64,000 bases of DNA from Leptothoe kymatousa TAU-MAC 1615 (GCF_018739865.1 NZ_JADOER010000004.1:124001-188000); one strand, 5' to 3'. Numbered from the stretch's first letter, positions 25,520 through 35,152 are shown. Program-made: numbers and translations. The notes: generated from the letters alone by a model not told the origin.

Positions 25520-26791
25520 ATGGCCCCAACACTTACCCAATTTGGTCAGCAGATGTCCCACCTAACGGGGGTGCGGGCAATCATGAAAGATATCATCGAA
25601 ACTCTACAGTCGGGGCAGTCTGCAGACTTTATTAACTTAAGTGCGGGCAATCCAGTCATTATTCCTGAGGTGGAACAGCTGTGGCGTGACTGTACGGCGG
25701 AGCTGTTGGCCAGTGACGACTATGGCGAAGTTGTCTGCCGCTATGGCTCGAGTCGGGGCTATGAACCTCTGATTGAGGCGATCACCGCTGACTTTAATCG
25801 GCGCTACGATCTCACCCTTAAGCCCGAGAATATTTTGATTACGCCGGGGAGTCAGTCGCTGTACTTTTTGGCTGCGAATGCCTTTGGGGGATACACCACC
25901 GATCAGCGGCTGAAGGAAATTATTTTGCCCCTAAGCCCAGACTATACGGGCTATGGTGGGGTGTCCCTATATCCAGAGGCGGTGCGAGCCTACCGACCCA
26001 CTTTGGAGGTGGATGAGGCGGCCCACCGGTTTAAGTATCGTCCCGATTTTAGTCAGCTCAAGATTACTGAGCAGACGGGTTTTGTGCTGTTTTCGCGGCC
26101 CTGTAACCCTACGGGCAATGTGGTGAGCGATGATGAAGTCCGTCGCATTGCGGAGTTGGCCGATGATGTCCCTGTGTTTATCGACTCGGCCTATGCCCCC
26201 CCGTTCCCCGCGCTCAATTTTACGGAGATGACGCCGGTGCTAGCGCCGAATGTGGTGCATGGTATCAGTCTGTCGAAAGCGGGCTTGCCGGGGGAGCGGG
26301 TGGGCATTGCCATGGGCGATGCGGCAACGATTCGGGTCCTAGAATCGTTTCAAACCAATTTATGTATCCATTCCTCCCGCTATGGGCAGGCCATTGCGGC
26401 TCGTGCGATCGCATCCGGGGCCTTGGCGGAACTGTCGCAAACAGTCATTCGTGCCCACTACCAGGAAAAGTTTGCCGTGATTGAAACCACCCTGGATGCA
26501 ACCATGCCCGATGTGCCCTGGTATTTGCATCGAGCAGAGGGCTCTATCTTTGCTTGGCTCTGGCTGCAGGATTTGCCCGTAGATGACCAAGTGTTTTACC
26601 AAAGCCTCAAGCAGTATGGCGTGATTATTGTGCCAGGTAGTCCGTTTTTCCCTGGTTTGCGGGATGACTGGGACCACAAGCATCAATGCTTTCGCATTAG
26701 CCTGACGGATACGGCGGAACGCATTGCGATCGCAATTCGCCGCCTGGCTCAGTTGACTCAGGAAATCTATAGTCGAGGCCCCCAGCCATGA
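25520..26791 (+). CDS. avtA: Valine-pyruvate aminotransferase
   Basis: A 423-residue PLP-dependent class I/II aminotransferase, best matching AvtA, which exchanges amino groups between valine (or its keto acid) and alanine. Motifs are INLSAGNPVIIPEVE, ILITPGSQSLYFLAA, SRPCNPTGNVVSDDE (the NPTGN core), FIDSAYAPPFP and the PLP lysine in GISLSKAGLPGERVGIAMG; a C-terminal Arg binds the carboxylate (CFRISLTD). The stop overlaps the rimM start by 4 bases (ATGA). No Shine-Dalgarno precedes the ATG. Confidence 0.9.
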   Translation: MAPTLTQFGQQMSHLTGVRAIMKDIIETLQSGQSADFINLSAGNPVIIPEVEQLWRDCTAELLASDDYGEVVCRYGSSRGYEPLIEAITADFNRRYDLTLKPENILITPGSQSLYFLAANAFGGYTTDQRLKEIILPLSPDYTGYGGVSLYPEAVRAYRPTLEVDEAAHRFKYRPDFSQLKITEQTGFVLFSRPCNPTGNVVSDDEVRRIAELADDVPVFIDSAYAPPFPALNFTEMTPVLAPNVVHGISLSKAGLPGERVGIAMGDAATIRVLESFQTNLCIHSSRYGQAIAARAIASGALAELSQTVIRAHYQEKFAVIETTLDATMPDVPWYLHRAEGSIFAWLWLQDLPVDDQVFYQSLKQYGVIIVPGSPFFPGLRDDWDHKHQCFRISLTDTAERIAIAIRRLAQLTQEIYSRGPQP

Positions 26792-27339
26792 CGTCAGCAG
26801 ACTGGTTGACCATTGGCCGCATTGTCGGTCCCCATGGCCTCAATGGCGAATTGCGCGTCTATCCCGACACCGATTTTCCAGAACGCTTTGAACGCCCCGG
26901 CGAACGTTGGTTACTCAAGTCGGGGGCCCCGAGGCCAGAAGCTGTTCGGCTACTCAAAGGACGGTTTCAAACGGGGAAAGGGCTATATGTGGTTAAGCTA
27001 GCTGGCGTTAACTCTCGTGGCCAGGCAGAGGCCCTCCGGGATGCCCAGTTGATGGTTGCGGCCGACGATCGCTTGCCCCTTGAGCCTGGAGAATTTCACG
27101 TGGGCGACTTGAAGGGGCTTACGGTCATTCTCCAAGAGACCGGCGAACCGGTGGGTACAGTCAACGATATCTACAGGGCAGGCAACGATTTGTTAGAAGT
27201 CACCCTCATGGCCACTGGGGAGGGCAGCGCAGATCAGCCGCGTACTGTCTTGATTCCTTTTGTGGAAGCCATTGTGCCCGTCGTGGACATAAAACAAGGA
27301 CGGGTGGAAATTACTCCACCCGCCGGTTTAATCGATTAA
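26788..27339 (+). CDS. rimM: Ribosome maturation factor RimM
   Basis: A 183-residue 30S maturation factor acting on the 16S 3-prime domain and S19. The N-terminal RimM motif IGRIVGPHGLNGELRVYPDTDFPERF is typical, and a PRC-barrel domain follows (FHVGDLKGLTVILQETGEPVGTV, then PFVEAIVPVVDIKQGRVEITPPAGL). It is translationally coupled to avtA by an ATGA overlap. It is not next to trmD or rpsP, as it is in many other bacteria. Confidence 0.95.
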   Translation: MTSADWLTIGRIVGPHGLNGELRVYPDTDFPERFERPGERWLLKSGAPRPEAVRLLKGRFQTGKGLYVVKLAGVNSRGQAEALRDAQLMVAADDRLPLEPGEFHVGDLKGLTVILQETGEPVGTVNDIYRAGNDLLEVTLMATGEGSADQPRTVLIPFVEAIVPVVDIKQGRVEITPPAGLID

Positions 27340-27374
27340 TTTTGGGGTATCTGGTTTGAATGCGGCGGTTTGGC

Positions 27375-27875
27375 CTATCGGGCTTCTTGGATAATGCCCG
27401 CTGCTTGAGCTTGCTTGGTCAGTAACTGGCGAATACGGGTCAGGGTTTCACCATCCTCGATCCGCTGTTCTTGATAGCCCCGTTGCCACACTGGGGCTCC
27501 AGGTTCTCCCCTCACCAGATTAATGCGCTTTGCAGCAGCCGTTTTAAAGCCTGCCACAAAGGACGATAGCACTCTGGGTTTAACGGGGGTTTGGACTCCA
27601 TAGTTGGGGGGCAGTGTGCCTTCCCGGTTAGTCACTGCAATGATTGCCCTTAGACCATTGGGTAAAACAGCCCATAGACCTACTCGAATATCATCACGCC
27701 GGTGGGCAATTGCGAGCTGCTGCCATTCAGCAACGGCAATTTGCCCAGAAGGATTGAGATGTGTGCATTCACCCGATGTGTCACCAAACAGAAACGCTTC
27801 TTGATGGGTTAACAAGTGAATGTGATAAACCGTGGTGCTGGGTTTGGACAGCCCCAACTGGAATGTACTAGCCAA
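27375..27875 (-). CDS. REP-associated tyrosine transposase-like protein with lost HUH motif
   Basis: A 166-residue relative of RAYT/IS200-type transposases. The fold signatures remain: VYHIHLLTHQEAFLF, a CTHLNPSGQIAVAEWQQLA helix, a VLSSFVAGFKTAAAKRIN helix and the WQRGYQEQRIED segment with Tyr134 where the catalytic tyrosine should be. The metal-binding HUH motif, normally PNHVHGIIVI, reads PNGLRAIIAV, so both histidines are gone. The protein should be unable to cut DNA. It may be domesticated as a DNA-binding protein or be decaying, though the frame is intact. It is convergent with rimM. Confidence 0.78.
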   Translation of the reverse strand: MASTFQLGLSKPSTTVYHIHLLTHQEAFLFGDTSGECTHLNPSGQIAVAEWQQLAIAHRRDDIRVGLWAVLPNGLRAIIAVTNREGTLPPNYGVQTPVKPRVLSSFVAGFKTAAAKRINLVRGEPGAPVWQRGYQEQRIEDGETLTRIRQLLTKQAQAAGIIQEAR

Positions 27876-28195
27876 CCTTGCCTCAGTGCCTATCTAGGCG
27901 TTGCGTGGTCCTCTGTTGGTCTAGGTTGCCCAGATCTGTATTTACATTCTCGGTAGGAGAATACTGAAATTTGCCGTGCATTAAAAACTACAGCGGCAAA
28001 AAAGAAATTTACATATAAACAACAATACGAATGCTGTGGTTCTGTTCTAGGACTAATTCCCAGGGCAAAAAGCAACGAAAAGTTGACCTCCTGGCAATGC
28101 CCATCTCCAAGGCATCGGCAGGGAAACTCCTATTGTTTAATCAACCCCATAAAATAGCTTTTCGTATGGAACAAAGCTGTACTTAATTAAATTAA
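27876..28195. other. Intergenic region between RAYT-like gene and tRNA-Leu
   Basis: About 320 bases with no supported gene. It is AT-rich in places, and no clear terminator for the tRNA transcript and no repeat ends flanking the RAYT-like gene could be identified. Confidence 0.4.
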
Positions 28196-28278
28196 TGGGC
28201 AGAGCGAGACTCGAACTCGCATGACCAAAGGCCGCCACATTTTGAGTGTGGTGCGTCTACCAATTTCGCCATCCGCCC
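28196..28278 (-). tRNA. tRNA-Leu (CAA)
   Basis: An 83-base class II tRNA. The acceptor stem GGGCGGA pairs with TCTGCCC (one G-T), the D-loop carries AATTGGTAGACGC, the anticodon stem CCACA/TGTGG encloses loop CTCAAAA (anticodon CAA), a variable arm follows, and the T-loop is GTTCGAGTC. CCA is not encoded. Its first 22 bases overlap the 3-prime end of the upstream M48 peptidase gene, whose stop codon is the TAG in the D-loop. Confidence 0.95.
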
Positions 28279-29120
28279 GTTGTCTCACCATTATAGTGGA
28301 TACTGCGCGTTTGTAATAACTTTTGATAATCTTGGCTGCCATGCCATTGTGTAATTTCTTTGGCCCTTAACACCGGCACGGGATGCGTTAATTCTTGGGT
28401 ACGCATTTCTTTTAGCAGGGCCCCGAGCTGATCTTGGCTTAAATTTTCGTAGGCATTTGCCTGCTCTAAAAAGGCATCCAGATTGAGCTGAGCTGACAAG
28501 TTGGGAGAGCCTCCGGCCAGTTTCATCAATACTGAGGCAACCGTTCGGGAGTTTTGACTAACTAAGAGGGCCGCGCGATCGCAGGTAAATTCAGCACAAC
28601 GCACCCACTTCAAAATCTGACTTTGCAAATTTTGGGTTACCACCGGCCCCAACGGCAGCTGACTGGCCGCAAGGGCCAGTAAATTAGCCAATGTTAGGTA
28701 TACACCGTGGTCACACTTTAAGTGGCCCAGTTCATGGCCGATAACGGCCTGTAGCTCCCGATCATTCAGCAGCTCAATCAGGGATGTATGGACCACAATA
28801 AACGGCTGTTTGCCACGCATGGCAAAGGTGTAGGCATTGGGAACCGGATTTTGCTTAACGTATAGCTGCGGTTGTTCAATGTCTAGTACCTGACAGGCGT
28901 CCACCAATAGTTGGTAAATATGGGGCAGCTGAGCCGGGCCCACCAAGACGCTGGTGGCAATATTTTCTAAATAAAAAAACTGTTCTGCCGTAGGCCTCAG
29001 CAGGGTGCGAATTGCTAAATCGAAGCCAGGTAATTGCTTCAGGGATTCAGTCGCCCTCAGGTCTAGGGGATGACGGAAATGATTAGCCCGTAGTCCTGTC
29101 AAAATAGACTGTTGTTCCAC
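28257..29120 (-). CDS. M48-family zinc metalloprotease
   Basis: A 287-residue M48 peptidase, soluble or weakly membrane-associated (one hydrophobic helix, LTLANLLALAASQLPLG, after the active site). The zinc motif is HELGH in AVIGHELGHLKCDH, with the third ligand Glu in CAEFTCDRAAL. The start is best placed at GTG 29120 because GGGGAGG lies 6 bases upstream; an in-frame GTG at 29138 lacks a spaced Shine-Dalgarno. The reading frame runs into the tRNA-Leu gene and stops at TAG inside its D-loop. Cyanobacterial homologues are common; substrate is unknown, probably membrane-protein quality control. Confidence 0.85.
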   Translation of the reverse strand: MEQQSILTGLRANHFRHPLDLRATESLKQLPGFDLAIRTLLRPTAEQFFYLENIATSVLVGPAQLPHIYQLLVDACQVLDIEQPQLYVKQNPVPNAYTFAMRGKQPFIVVHTSLIELLNDRELQAVIGHELGHLKCDHGVYLTLANLLALAASQLPLGPVVTQNLQSQILKWVRCAEFTCDRAALLVSQNSRTVASVLMKLAGGSPNLSAQLNLDAFLEQANAYENLSQDQLGALLKEMRTQELTHPVPVLRAKEITQWHGSQDYQKLLQTRSIHYNGETTGGWRNW

Positions 29121-29162
29121 GGTCCGCCTCCCCAACACTTACATTGCTACTAGTGTAGCGAT

Positions 29163-30536
29163 CTATACGGCGACCGACTGAGGGGACGCTACGTCGGTTG
29201 TCGGAGCAGACCCTTCTACCCGGCGCAATTTGGCCCCAATCGCTGATAGTTTAGCCTCGATATTTTCATACCCTCGATCGAGGTGATGCAGGCCATGCAG
29301 GGTGGTTTTACCCTCAGCCGCTAACCCCGCCACTAGCAAAGCCGCAGCAGCCCTGAGGTCGGTGCCGGTCACAGGTGCGCCCGATAGCTGGGGTACACCT
29401 CGAATAACCGCCATATTGCCATTTAAGCGAATATCAGCACCCATGCGATTAAACTCGGCCACATGCTGTAGTCGGTTTTCGAAAACAGTTTCTGTAATCA
29501 CACTATTGCCCTCTGCCAGGGTGGTGAGCGCCATGAATTGAGCCTGCATATCCGTTGGAAACCCTGGATGGGGACGGGTCTCAATTTCAATGGGCAAAAT
29601 TTTCTTGCCAGGCACAATCCGAGCTCGTCTGTGGCCTTCCATTTCAACCGTAGTGCCAGCGGCCGCTAGCTTGGCAATAACCGGCGTTAGATGCTCTGGA
29701 ATGATCGGCGATAGGCTAATGGGGGATTGAGTAATGGCCCCTGCCAGCATAAAGGTACCGGCCTCGACCCGGTCAGGAATGATGCCGTAGTCGGTAGAGT
29801 GCAGACTCGATACTCCGGCAATGGTAATGGTGTTAGTGCCAGCGCCACGAATGCGGGCACCCATGGCTCGACAGAAGTTGGCCAGATCTAAAACTTCAGG
29901 TTCTTGGGCTGCATTTTCAATGACGGTTTCACCTTCGGCCAGGGTGGCGGCCATCATTAATGTTTCGGTGGCTCCGACACTGGGATAGTCTAGATAGATT
30001 TTGCCACCTTTGAGGCGACCGCGACTGCCGGGGACATAGGCATGGACAATGCCATGGTCCATGTGAACCTGTGCGCCCAGGGCTTGTAATCCTTTGATGT
30101 GCAGTGCTACCGGACGGGCCCCAATGGCACAGCCCCCTGGCAGTGGAATCCGGGCAACGCCTAAGCGTGCCAACAGAGGACCAATGACGAAGAAACTAGC
30201 CCGCAGCTTGCTGACAATTTCGTAGGGAGCCCGGGAGTGGCTGATGGAACTGGCATCAACGTCGAGGGTATCGCCGCTGTGGGTGACCTTTACCCCCAAT
30301 GCTGTGAGCACATCTGCCATGCGGCCAATGTCCACAAGGTTAGGAATGTTGCGAATTCGACAATCTTGAGAGCAAAGAATTGTTCCCGCCATCACCACTA
30401 AAGCGGAGTTTTTTGCGCCACTAACGGGAATGTGGCCACTTAGGGGTTGCTTCCCCCAAATTTCGATGACCGGTGAAGACTCGCTGGAGGAGCATTTATC
30501 AGCCTGAAGTGAGGTGTTGATGATTTTATCCTCCAA
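29163..30536 (-). CDS. murA: UDP-N-acetylglucosamine 1-carboxyvinyltransferase
   Basis: A 457-residue cytosolic enzyme that adds enolpyruvate to UDP-GlcNAc, the first committed step of peptidoglycan synthesis. The start of the fold is seen in [13 protein letters not shown]. The catalytic Cys lies in [14 protein letters not shown] (about Cys136), the target of fosfomycin. The C-terminal [18 protein letters not shown] and [18 protein letters not shown] blocks are complete. Start choice is odd: TTG at 30536 has no Shine-Dalgarno, whereas GGAGG inside codons 1-3 is spaced for an ATC at codon 5 or 6. The first 25 residues are not conserved in the family, so the exact start is open. Confidence 0.95.
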   Translation of the reverse strand: MEDKIINTSLQADKCSSSESSPVIEIWGKQPLSGHIPVSGAKNSALVVMAGTILCSQDCRIRNIPNLVDIGRMADVLTALGVKVTHSGDTLDVDASSISHSRAPYEIVSKLRASFFVIGPLLARLGVARIPLPGGCAIGARPVALHIKGLQALGAQVHMDHGIVHAYVPGSRGRLKGGKIYLDYPSVGATETLMMAATLAEGETVIENAAQEPEVLDLANFCRAMGARIRGAGTNTITIAGVSSLHSTDYGIIPDRVEAGTFMLAGAITQSPISLSPIIPEHLTPVIAKLAAAGTTVEMEGHRRARIVPGKKILPIEIETRPHPGFPTDMQAQFMALTTLAEGNSVITETVFENRLQHVAEFNRMGADIRLNGNMAVIRGVPQLSGAPVTGTDLRAAAALLVAGLAAEGKTTLHGLHHLDRGYENIEAKLSAIGAKLRRVEGSAPTTDVASPQSVAV

Positions 30537-30798
30537 CTTTTTTTAATAACAAGGTTCAGCCAAACCAGAACACAAAAAAGCCACGTGTGCCTTTTTTGCA
30601 AACATTGGTGATGATTCTACCTGAATCTTCTAATTTGTTAAGTCATATTAATACCCTTTTATGGATTGGGACTAACGTTATTTGGCGCAATTTAAAGGTT
30701 GGTGCAAAAAAGCGGAGCTGGTTTTCTCAAAATAGGGATTGACTAAAGCTGCTGATTAGAAGACAATTCTGAATCGACAGTCGCACCAGCGACCTTCA

Positions 30799-30882
30799 GC
30801 GGAACTGGCGGAATTGGTAGACGCGCTAGATTCAGGTTCTAGTGTTCGCAAGGACTTCCGGGTTCAAGTCCCGGGTTCCGCA
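30799..30882 (+). tRNA. tRNA-Leu (CAG)
   Basis: An 84-base class II tRNA. Acceptor GCGGAAC pairs with GTTCCGC, the D-arm is GGCGGAATTGGTAGACGC, the anticodon stem CTAGA/TCTAG holds loop TTCAGGT (anticodon CAG), the variable arm is GTTCGCAAGGAC and the T-loop is GGTTCAAGTCC. CCA is not encoded; a TCTTTTA run follows. Confidence 0.96.
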
Positions 30883-31096
30883 TCTTTTAGGCCATGGCCC
30901 GACGTCTTAGCTTTTTGTTCGGATGTCTGAAATACGTCGCTATAGAATCGGTTTTGGATGGGTCCCATAGCAAAAACTGTATTCAGTTTTTCTTATCAGT
31001 TTTGAGTCTGTCATTAGTGCTTGATGTGGATGGCCTAGGTTGACGGCTAATTGGTTGGTTGGACTCGGTTTAATTCGCCTATGTAGCGGCCCAGCT

Positions 31097-31144
31097 GTGG
31101 GCGTCATCAGCCGTGGGCGGCACCAGCCGTGGGCGGCATCACAC
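31097..31144 (+). repeat. Three tandem 16-base repeats
   Basis: GTGGGCGTCATCAGCC, GTGGGCGGCACCAGCC and GTGGGCGGCATCACAC follow each other without gaps, ending 23 bases before the rRNA methyltransferase ATG. The copies differ by two to four bases. They may be a local slippage repeat or a repeated leader element; there are no spacers, so it is not a CRISPR. Confidence 0.7.
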
Positions 31145-31167
31145 GTTAAGGTTTTTCGAGATTTTGG

Positions 31168-31956
31168 ATGTTAGAGCAATCGGTCGTCATTACTAGCACC
31201 AAAAACCCTGTCGCTCGACAATTTCGCAAGCTACACCAGGCTAAGGAGCGGCGACGTCAGGCCATGTTCTTGCTTGAGGGCACCCATCTTTTGCAAGAAG
31301 CCTGTGCCGTTGGCTATGGGCTTGTGCAGGTGGCTATGACGGAGGCCTGGTGTCTGAACCACGGGGGCTTATTGACGCAATTAGAGCCGCTGGCTGGGGA
31401 TATTCGGCTGGTGACCCCTGACGTTTTGGATAGTATGTGTACCACCGTTAGTCCGGATGGTGTCGCTGCGATCGCAAAGCGCCGAGATTTCAGTCCTCCC
31501 GATCGACCCATTTCCCTAGGGGTGGCCCTAGAACGATTGCAGGACCCTGGCAACTTGGGCACCGTGATTCGAACGGCAGCGGCAGCGGCCTGCGATCGTC
31601 TCTGGCTTACGACAGATAGTGTCGATGTGGATCATCCTAAAGTGCTGCGGGCAACGGCGGGACAGTGGTTTCGGTTGCCCACAGAGGCCCTGCCAAGTTT
31701 TGAAACCCTGGGCTCATTGGACGTGCAATTGGTGGCAACGACACCTACGGCCTCCCTCGACTATTGGGATTTAGATTTGCGCCCACCCACCATTTTTTTA
31801 ATGGGTAACGAAGGCGCTGGATTATCGGAGCCGATCATGGACCTCGCCACTCACCGGGTGAAAATATCCCTAGCGGCTGGGGTGGAATCGTTAAATGTGG
31901 CGATTTCAACGGCTATTTTGCTGTACGAGGCCCAGCGCCAGCGCCATGGATCCTAA
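31168..31956 (+). CDS. TrmH/SpoU-family RNA 2-O-ribose methyltransferase
   Basis: A 262-residue SAM-dependent RNA methyltransferase of the SPOUT class, probably acting on 23S rRNA or tRNA. The N-terminal substrate-binding domain (TSTKNPVARQFRKLHQAKER, then FLLEGTHLLQEA) is followed by the knotted catalytic domain with its three motifs: LQDPGNLGTVIRTAAAA, FLMGNEGAGLSEPIM and SLNVAISTAILLYEAQRQR. Length and arrangement match the RlmB/TsnR-like group. Its last 4 bases overlap the convergent small gene; a terminator for this strand lies at 32177-32231. Confidence 0.92.
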   Translation: MLEQSVVITSTKNPVARQFRKLHQAKERRRQAMFLLEGTHLLQEACAVGYGLVQVAMTEAWCLNHGGLLTQLEPLAGDIRLVTPDVLDSMCTTVSPDGVAAIAKRRDFSPPDRPISLGVALERLQDPGNLGTVIRTAAAAACDRLWLTTDSVDVDHPKVLRATAGQWFRLPTEALPSFETLGSLDVQLVATTPTASLDYWDLDLRPPTIFLMGNEGAGLSEPIMDLATHRVKISLAAGVESLNVAISTAILLYEAQRQRHGS

Positions 31957-32159
31957 GGCGTCTCAGGTTCCTGTGGCGATTGCGGCTGTTGGGGCTTTGG
32001 CTTGATTGCGCCATGGGGGTTCGCCCCACCGAAGGCAGGGGCAGTTGCCTCCTCTTCCAATGCTTCGCTCTCTATGTCATCGCCTAAAAGCTCGTTGAGT
32101 TGTTCTAGGGATTGCATAAAATCGGTTACGGCCGATTGTTTTAGCTGACGTTTATCCAT
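31953..32159 (-). CDS. Small conserved hypothetical protein (68 aa)
   Basis: A 68-residue acidic protein with a helical N-half (MDKRQLKQSAVTDFMQSLEQ, then LNELLGDDIESEALEEE) and a Pro/Gln-rich, probably disordered tail. The pattern looks like the short acidic conserved proteins of cyanobacteria, but I cannot name the family. Its stop overlaps the convergent methyltransferase by 4 bases. Confidence 0.55.
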   Translation of the reverse strand: MDKRQLKQSAVTDFMQSLEQLNELLGDDIESEALEEEATAPAFGGANPHGAIKPKPQQPQSPQEPETP

Positions 32160-32176
32160 ACGCTTGCCTGCTAGTC

Positions 32177-32231
32177 AGCCCCACATGCCCGCCAACGGGT
32201 AGGTTAGCAGGGGAGCAGCATGGGGCTTTTT
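32177..32231 (+). terminator. Terminator for the rRNA methyltransferase
   Basis: AGCCCCA (32177-32183) pairs with TGGGGCT (32221-32227) closing a longer structured loop, and five T follow on the plus strand. It would end the plus-strand methyltransferase transcript after it passes antisense through the small convergent gene. Confidence 0.65.
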
Positions 32232-32384
32232 CTATGGGAGTTGTGAATCGAACTCTAGCCAGGATGTTCCAAATTTAGAAAAAACGTAAAAATTACTTTG
32301 AGTTTTGCCCAGAGCGTTCCTTGGGGGACCTTGCTCAACAACGAATATATCTATCTACACAGGGGAATCACAGACCCAAAAATT

Positions 32385-32412
32385 GATATTTGGCTATGAA
32401 TTGCCAAATATC
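32385..32412. promoter_or_regulatory. Inverted repeat upstream of lpd
   Basis: A perfect 10-bp inverted repeat GATATTTGGC / GCCAAATATC with loop TATGAATT, 135 bases before the lpd start. It may be an operator or leader hairpin. The region between the terminator at 32231 and lpd otherwise shows no gene. Confidence 0.45.
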
Positions 32413-32546
32413 GAGTTGTCTAATTTCCACAATCTAGTCGAGAATGGATTTTGCCCCTAGTTTACCCACTTCGTTATCTGTTCCAGGCAATCGGTAGGAG
32501 AGCAGTGGTCAAGGGCGTCGCTAATGTGCTGAAACAGGAGATTGTT

Positions 32547-33980
32547 GTGAGTTCATCCTTTGATTACGACCTAATCATTGTGGGTGCCGGTGTCGGTGGA
32601 CATGGGGCAGCATTACATGCTGTGAAATGTGGCTTAAAAACCGCCATTATTGAAGCGGCTGACATGGGAGGCACCTGTGTCAATCGAGGATGTATTCCAT
32701 CGAAGGCCTTGCTTGCGGCTTCGGGGCGAGTGCGGGAACTGCGGGATAAGCATCACCTGCAGTCCTTTGGGATTCAGGTGGGAGATGTGCAGTTTGATCG
32801 CGCGGCCATTGCCGACCATGCGGGCAACTTGGTGAGTACCCTCAAAGGCAACTTGACCAATAGTCTGACCCGTCTTGGGGTGGACACCATTCGTGGCTGG
32901 GGTAAGCTGGCGGGCACCCAAAAGGTGACGGTGACGAATGCCGACGGTGAGAAGACGTACACTGCGAAGGACATTATGTTGTCCCCCGGTTCGGTGCCCT
33001 TTGTGCCCCCCGGCATCGAAACCGATGGCAAAACCGTCTTCACCAGTGATGAAGCCATTAAGCTTGATTGGTTGCCCCAATGGGTGGCCATTATCGGGAG
33101 TGGCTACATTGGCTTAGAATTTTCTGATGTATACACGGCGTTGGGCTGTGAGGTCAGCATGATTGAGGCATTGCCGAAACTGATGCCCACCTTTGATCCT
33201 GACATTGCCAAAATTGCGAAACGTGTCCTCATCGATCCGCGGGATATTGAGACCCATACGGGGGTGATTGCTAAGACGGTAACGCCTGGGTCTCCGGTGA
33301 CGATTGAGCTTGCGGATCTTAAAACAAAAGAAACCGTAGATGTGCTGGAAGTCGATGCTTGCTTAGTGGCGACTGGCCGGATTCCGGCGACGAAAAATAT
33401 GGGGCTGGAAAGCTTGGCCATTGAAACTGACCGTCGGGGCTTTATTCCGGTGAATGACCGCATGGAAGTGCTGCGGGATGGTGAGCCCGTGGCTAACCTG
33501 TGGGCTATTGGCGATGCCACTGGCAAGATGATGTTGGCCCATGCGGCGTCTGCCCAAGGGGTGGTGGCAGTGGAAAATATTTTGCAGCACGATCGCACTG
33601 TGCACTATCGCAGTATTCCTGCGGCCGCATTTACCCACCCTGAGGTGAGCTTTGTGGGGCTGACAGAGCCTGCGGCTAAGGAGCTAGCCGAGGCCGAGGG
33701 ATTCAAAATTGGCACCGTGCGCAGCTACTTTAAGGCCAACTCTAAAGCGCTGGCAGAAAATGAGTCCGATGGTTTGGCTAAGGTGATTTACCGCAAGGAT
33801 ACGGGGGAAATTTTGGGTACCCACATTATTGGTATCCATGCGGCGGATCTGATTCAGGAAGCGGCGAATGCCATTGCCCAGGGGCAAACCGTTAAGGAGC
33901 TGTCCTTTATTGTGCACACGCACCCCACCCTCTCTGAGGTTCTAGATGAAGCCTTTAAGCGTGCTGAGGTGACCGCATGA
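32547..33980 (+). CDS. lpd: Dihydrolipoyl dehydrogenase (E3)
   Basis: A 477-residue FAD disulphide oxidoreductase that reoxidises dihydrolipoamide in pyruvate dehydrogenase and glycine cleavage complexes. The FAD motif [18 protein letters not shown] is followed by the redox disulphide [16 protein letters not shown]. The NAD domain shows [15 protein letters not shown], then LWAIGDATG, and the C-terminal catalytic pair is in [14 protein letters not shown] chose GTG at 32547 because AGGAG lies 7 bases upstream and the product starts [13 protein letters not shown]; the in-frame extension back to 32451 adds an unrelated N-terminus. The trpC start overlaps its stop by 4 bases (ATGA). Confidence 0.95.
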   Translation: MSSSFDYDLIIVGAGVGGHGAALHAVKCGLKTAIIEAADMGGTCVNRGCIPSKALLAASGRVRELRDKHHLQSFGIQVGDVQFDRAAIADHAGNLVSTLKGNLTNSLTRLGVDTIRGWGKLAGTQKVTVTNADGEKTYTAKDIMLSPGSVPFVPPGIETDGKTVFTSDEAIKLDWLPQWVAIIGSGYIGLEFSDVYTALGCEVSMIEALPKLMPTFDPDIAKIAKRVLIDPRDIETHTGVIAKTVTPGSPVTIELADLKTKETVDVLEVDACLVATGRIPATKNMGLESLAIETDRRGFIPVNDRMEVLRDGEPVANLWAIGDATGKMMLAHAASAQGVVAVENILQHDRTVHYRSIPAAAFTHPEVSFVGLTEPAAKELAEAEGFKIGTVRSYFKANSKALAENESDGLAKVIYRKDTGEILGTHIIGIHAADLIQEAANAIAQGQTVKELSFIVHTHPTLSEVLDEAFKRAEVTA

Positions 33981-34858
33981 AAATCAGACGGCGTTCTCCA
34001 AATCCGACCGTAGCGGTGGATACCCTGCGCTATCAGGTAAAGGTGCCCGATAGTGAACCCCGCAACATCCTAGAAAAAATTGTTTGGCATAAGGAAGTGG
34101 AAATTCAGCGGCTGCGGGAGAGAACTCCCCTGGCTGAGCTACAGCGTCAGGTGTTGACGGCTCCTCCGGCGTTGGATTTTGCCACAGCCTTACGGGATGG
34201 TAAAACGTCTCCGGCGGTGATTGCTGAAGTGAAGAAGGCGTCCCCGAGTAAGGGGGTGATTCGAGAGGACTTTGATCCGGTTGCGATCTCAACTTCCTAT
34301 GAAAACGGTGGCGCCTCCTGTCTCTCTGTGCTCACCGACAAAGAATTCTTTCAAGGCAGCTTGGACTATCTGGCCCAGGTGCGCCAGAGTGTGAAACTGC
34401 CGCTTTTATGTAAGGAATTCATCATATATCCCTACCAGATTTATCAAGCTAGAATCCACGGGGCCGATGCCATCCTGCTGATTGCAGCGATTCTATCGGA
34501 CAAAGATCTGGGATATTTCACTCGAATTGCTAAGGCCTTGGGGATGACTGCCCTGGTGGAAGTTCATACGGCTGAAGAACTAGATCGCGTGCTTAACCTT
34601 GAGCAGGTGCAGGTCATTGGTGTGAACAATCGCAACCTGGAAGATTTTTCAGTGAGTTTAGAGACCACACATCAACTTCTAGCGCAGGCATCGAGTCACC
34701 CACGGGCAAATGAAATTTTGTTTGTGAGTGAATCTGGTATTCATCAATCGAGTGATGTAGCCTATGTAGCCCAAGCTGGGGCTAAGGCTATTTTGGTCGG
34801 CGAGTCCCTTATGCGTCAGCCTGATCCCGGTAATGCTATTGGTCAACTCATGGCCTAG
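33977..34858 (+). CDS. trpC: Indole-3-glycerol phosphate synthase
   Basis: A 293-residue TIM-barrel enzyme that makes indole-3-glycerol phosphate for tryptophan synthesis. Motifs include [19 protein letters not shown] (catalytic Lys), [53 protein letters not shown] and [12 protein letters not shown]. It has a cyanobacterial-type N-terminal extension of about 30 residues before [11 protein letters not shown]. It is translationally coupled to lpd, a pairing also reported in other cyanobacteria. Confidence 0.96.
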   Translation: MKIRRRSPNPTVAVDTLRYQVKVPDSEPRNILEKIVWHKEVEIQRLRERTPLAELQRQVLTAPPALDFATALRDGKTSPAVIAEVKKASPSKGVIREDFDPVAISTSYENGGASCLSVLTDKEFFQGSLDYLAQVRQSVKLPLLCKEFIIYPYQIYQARIHGADAILLIAAILSDKDLGYFTRIAKALGMTALVEVHTAEELDRVLNLEQVQVIGVNNRNLEDFSVSLETTHQLLAQASSHPRANEILFVSESGIHQSSDVAYVAQAGAKAILVGESLMRQPDPGNAIGQLMA

Positions 34859-34915
34859 ATGTTTTAGCGTAGCTATTGGCCATTAGTTTCTGGTTTACCA
34901 ATCGATCTATTGATT

Positions 34916-35152
34916 ATGAATCGTCCGATCCCTCTGCCCTCTCATATTCATTACGAGTTACTGCTACGGCTTTTAGAACGTGAGACCGCAGCTGCTGTCT
35001 ATACTCACTCACCGCAAAAAGAGAAACTACAAGAGCTGATTATTACGTTGCGCAAGGCAATGTCTCAGCAGAAGCAGCTAGAGGAAAGCTGTAGAGTTGC
35101 AGATCTTGCGGTGGAGTATCACTGGTCATTAAACGAAAAACCGGGTGCCTAG
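34916..35152 (+). CDS. Small cyanobacterial protein, DUF5340-like
   Basis: A 78-residue soluble helical protein: PLPSHIHYELLLRLLERETA near the start, a central KLQELIITLRKAMSQQKQLE helix and an AVEYHWSLN end. The pattern matches, from memory, the small cyanobacteria-specific DUF5340 family of unknown function. The ATG at 34916 is preferred. A near-perfect bidirectional terminator follows. Confidence 0.7.
   Translation: MNRPIPLPSHIHYELLLRLLERETAAAVYTHSPQKEKLQELIITLRKAMSQQKQLEESCRVADLAVEYHWSLNEKPGA

Noticed and set aside
31097..31144. CRISPR array
   Set aside because: Only three contiguous 16-base repeats with no spacers. No cas genes are present in the window.
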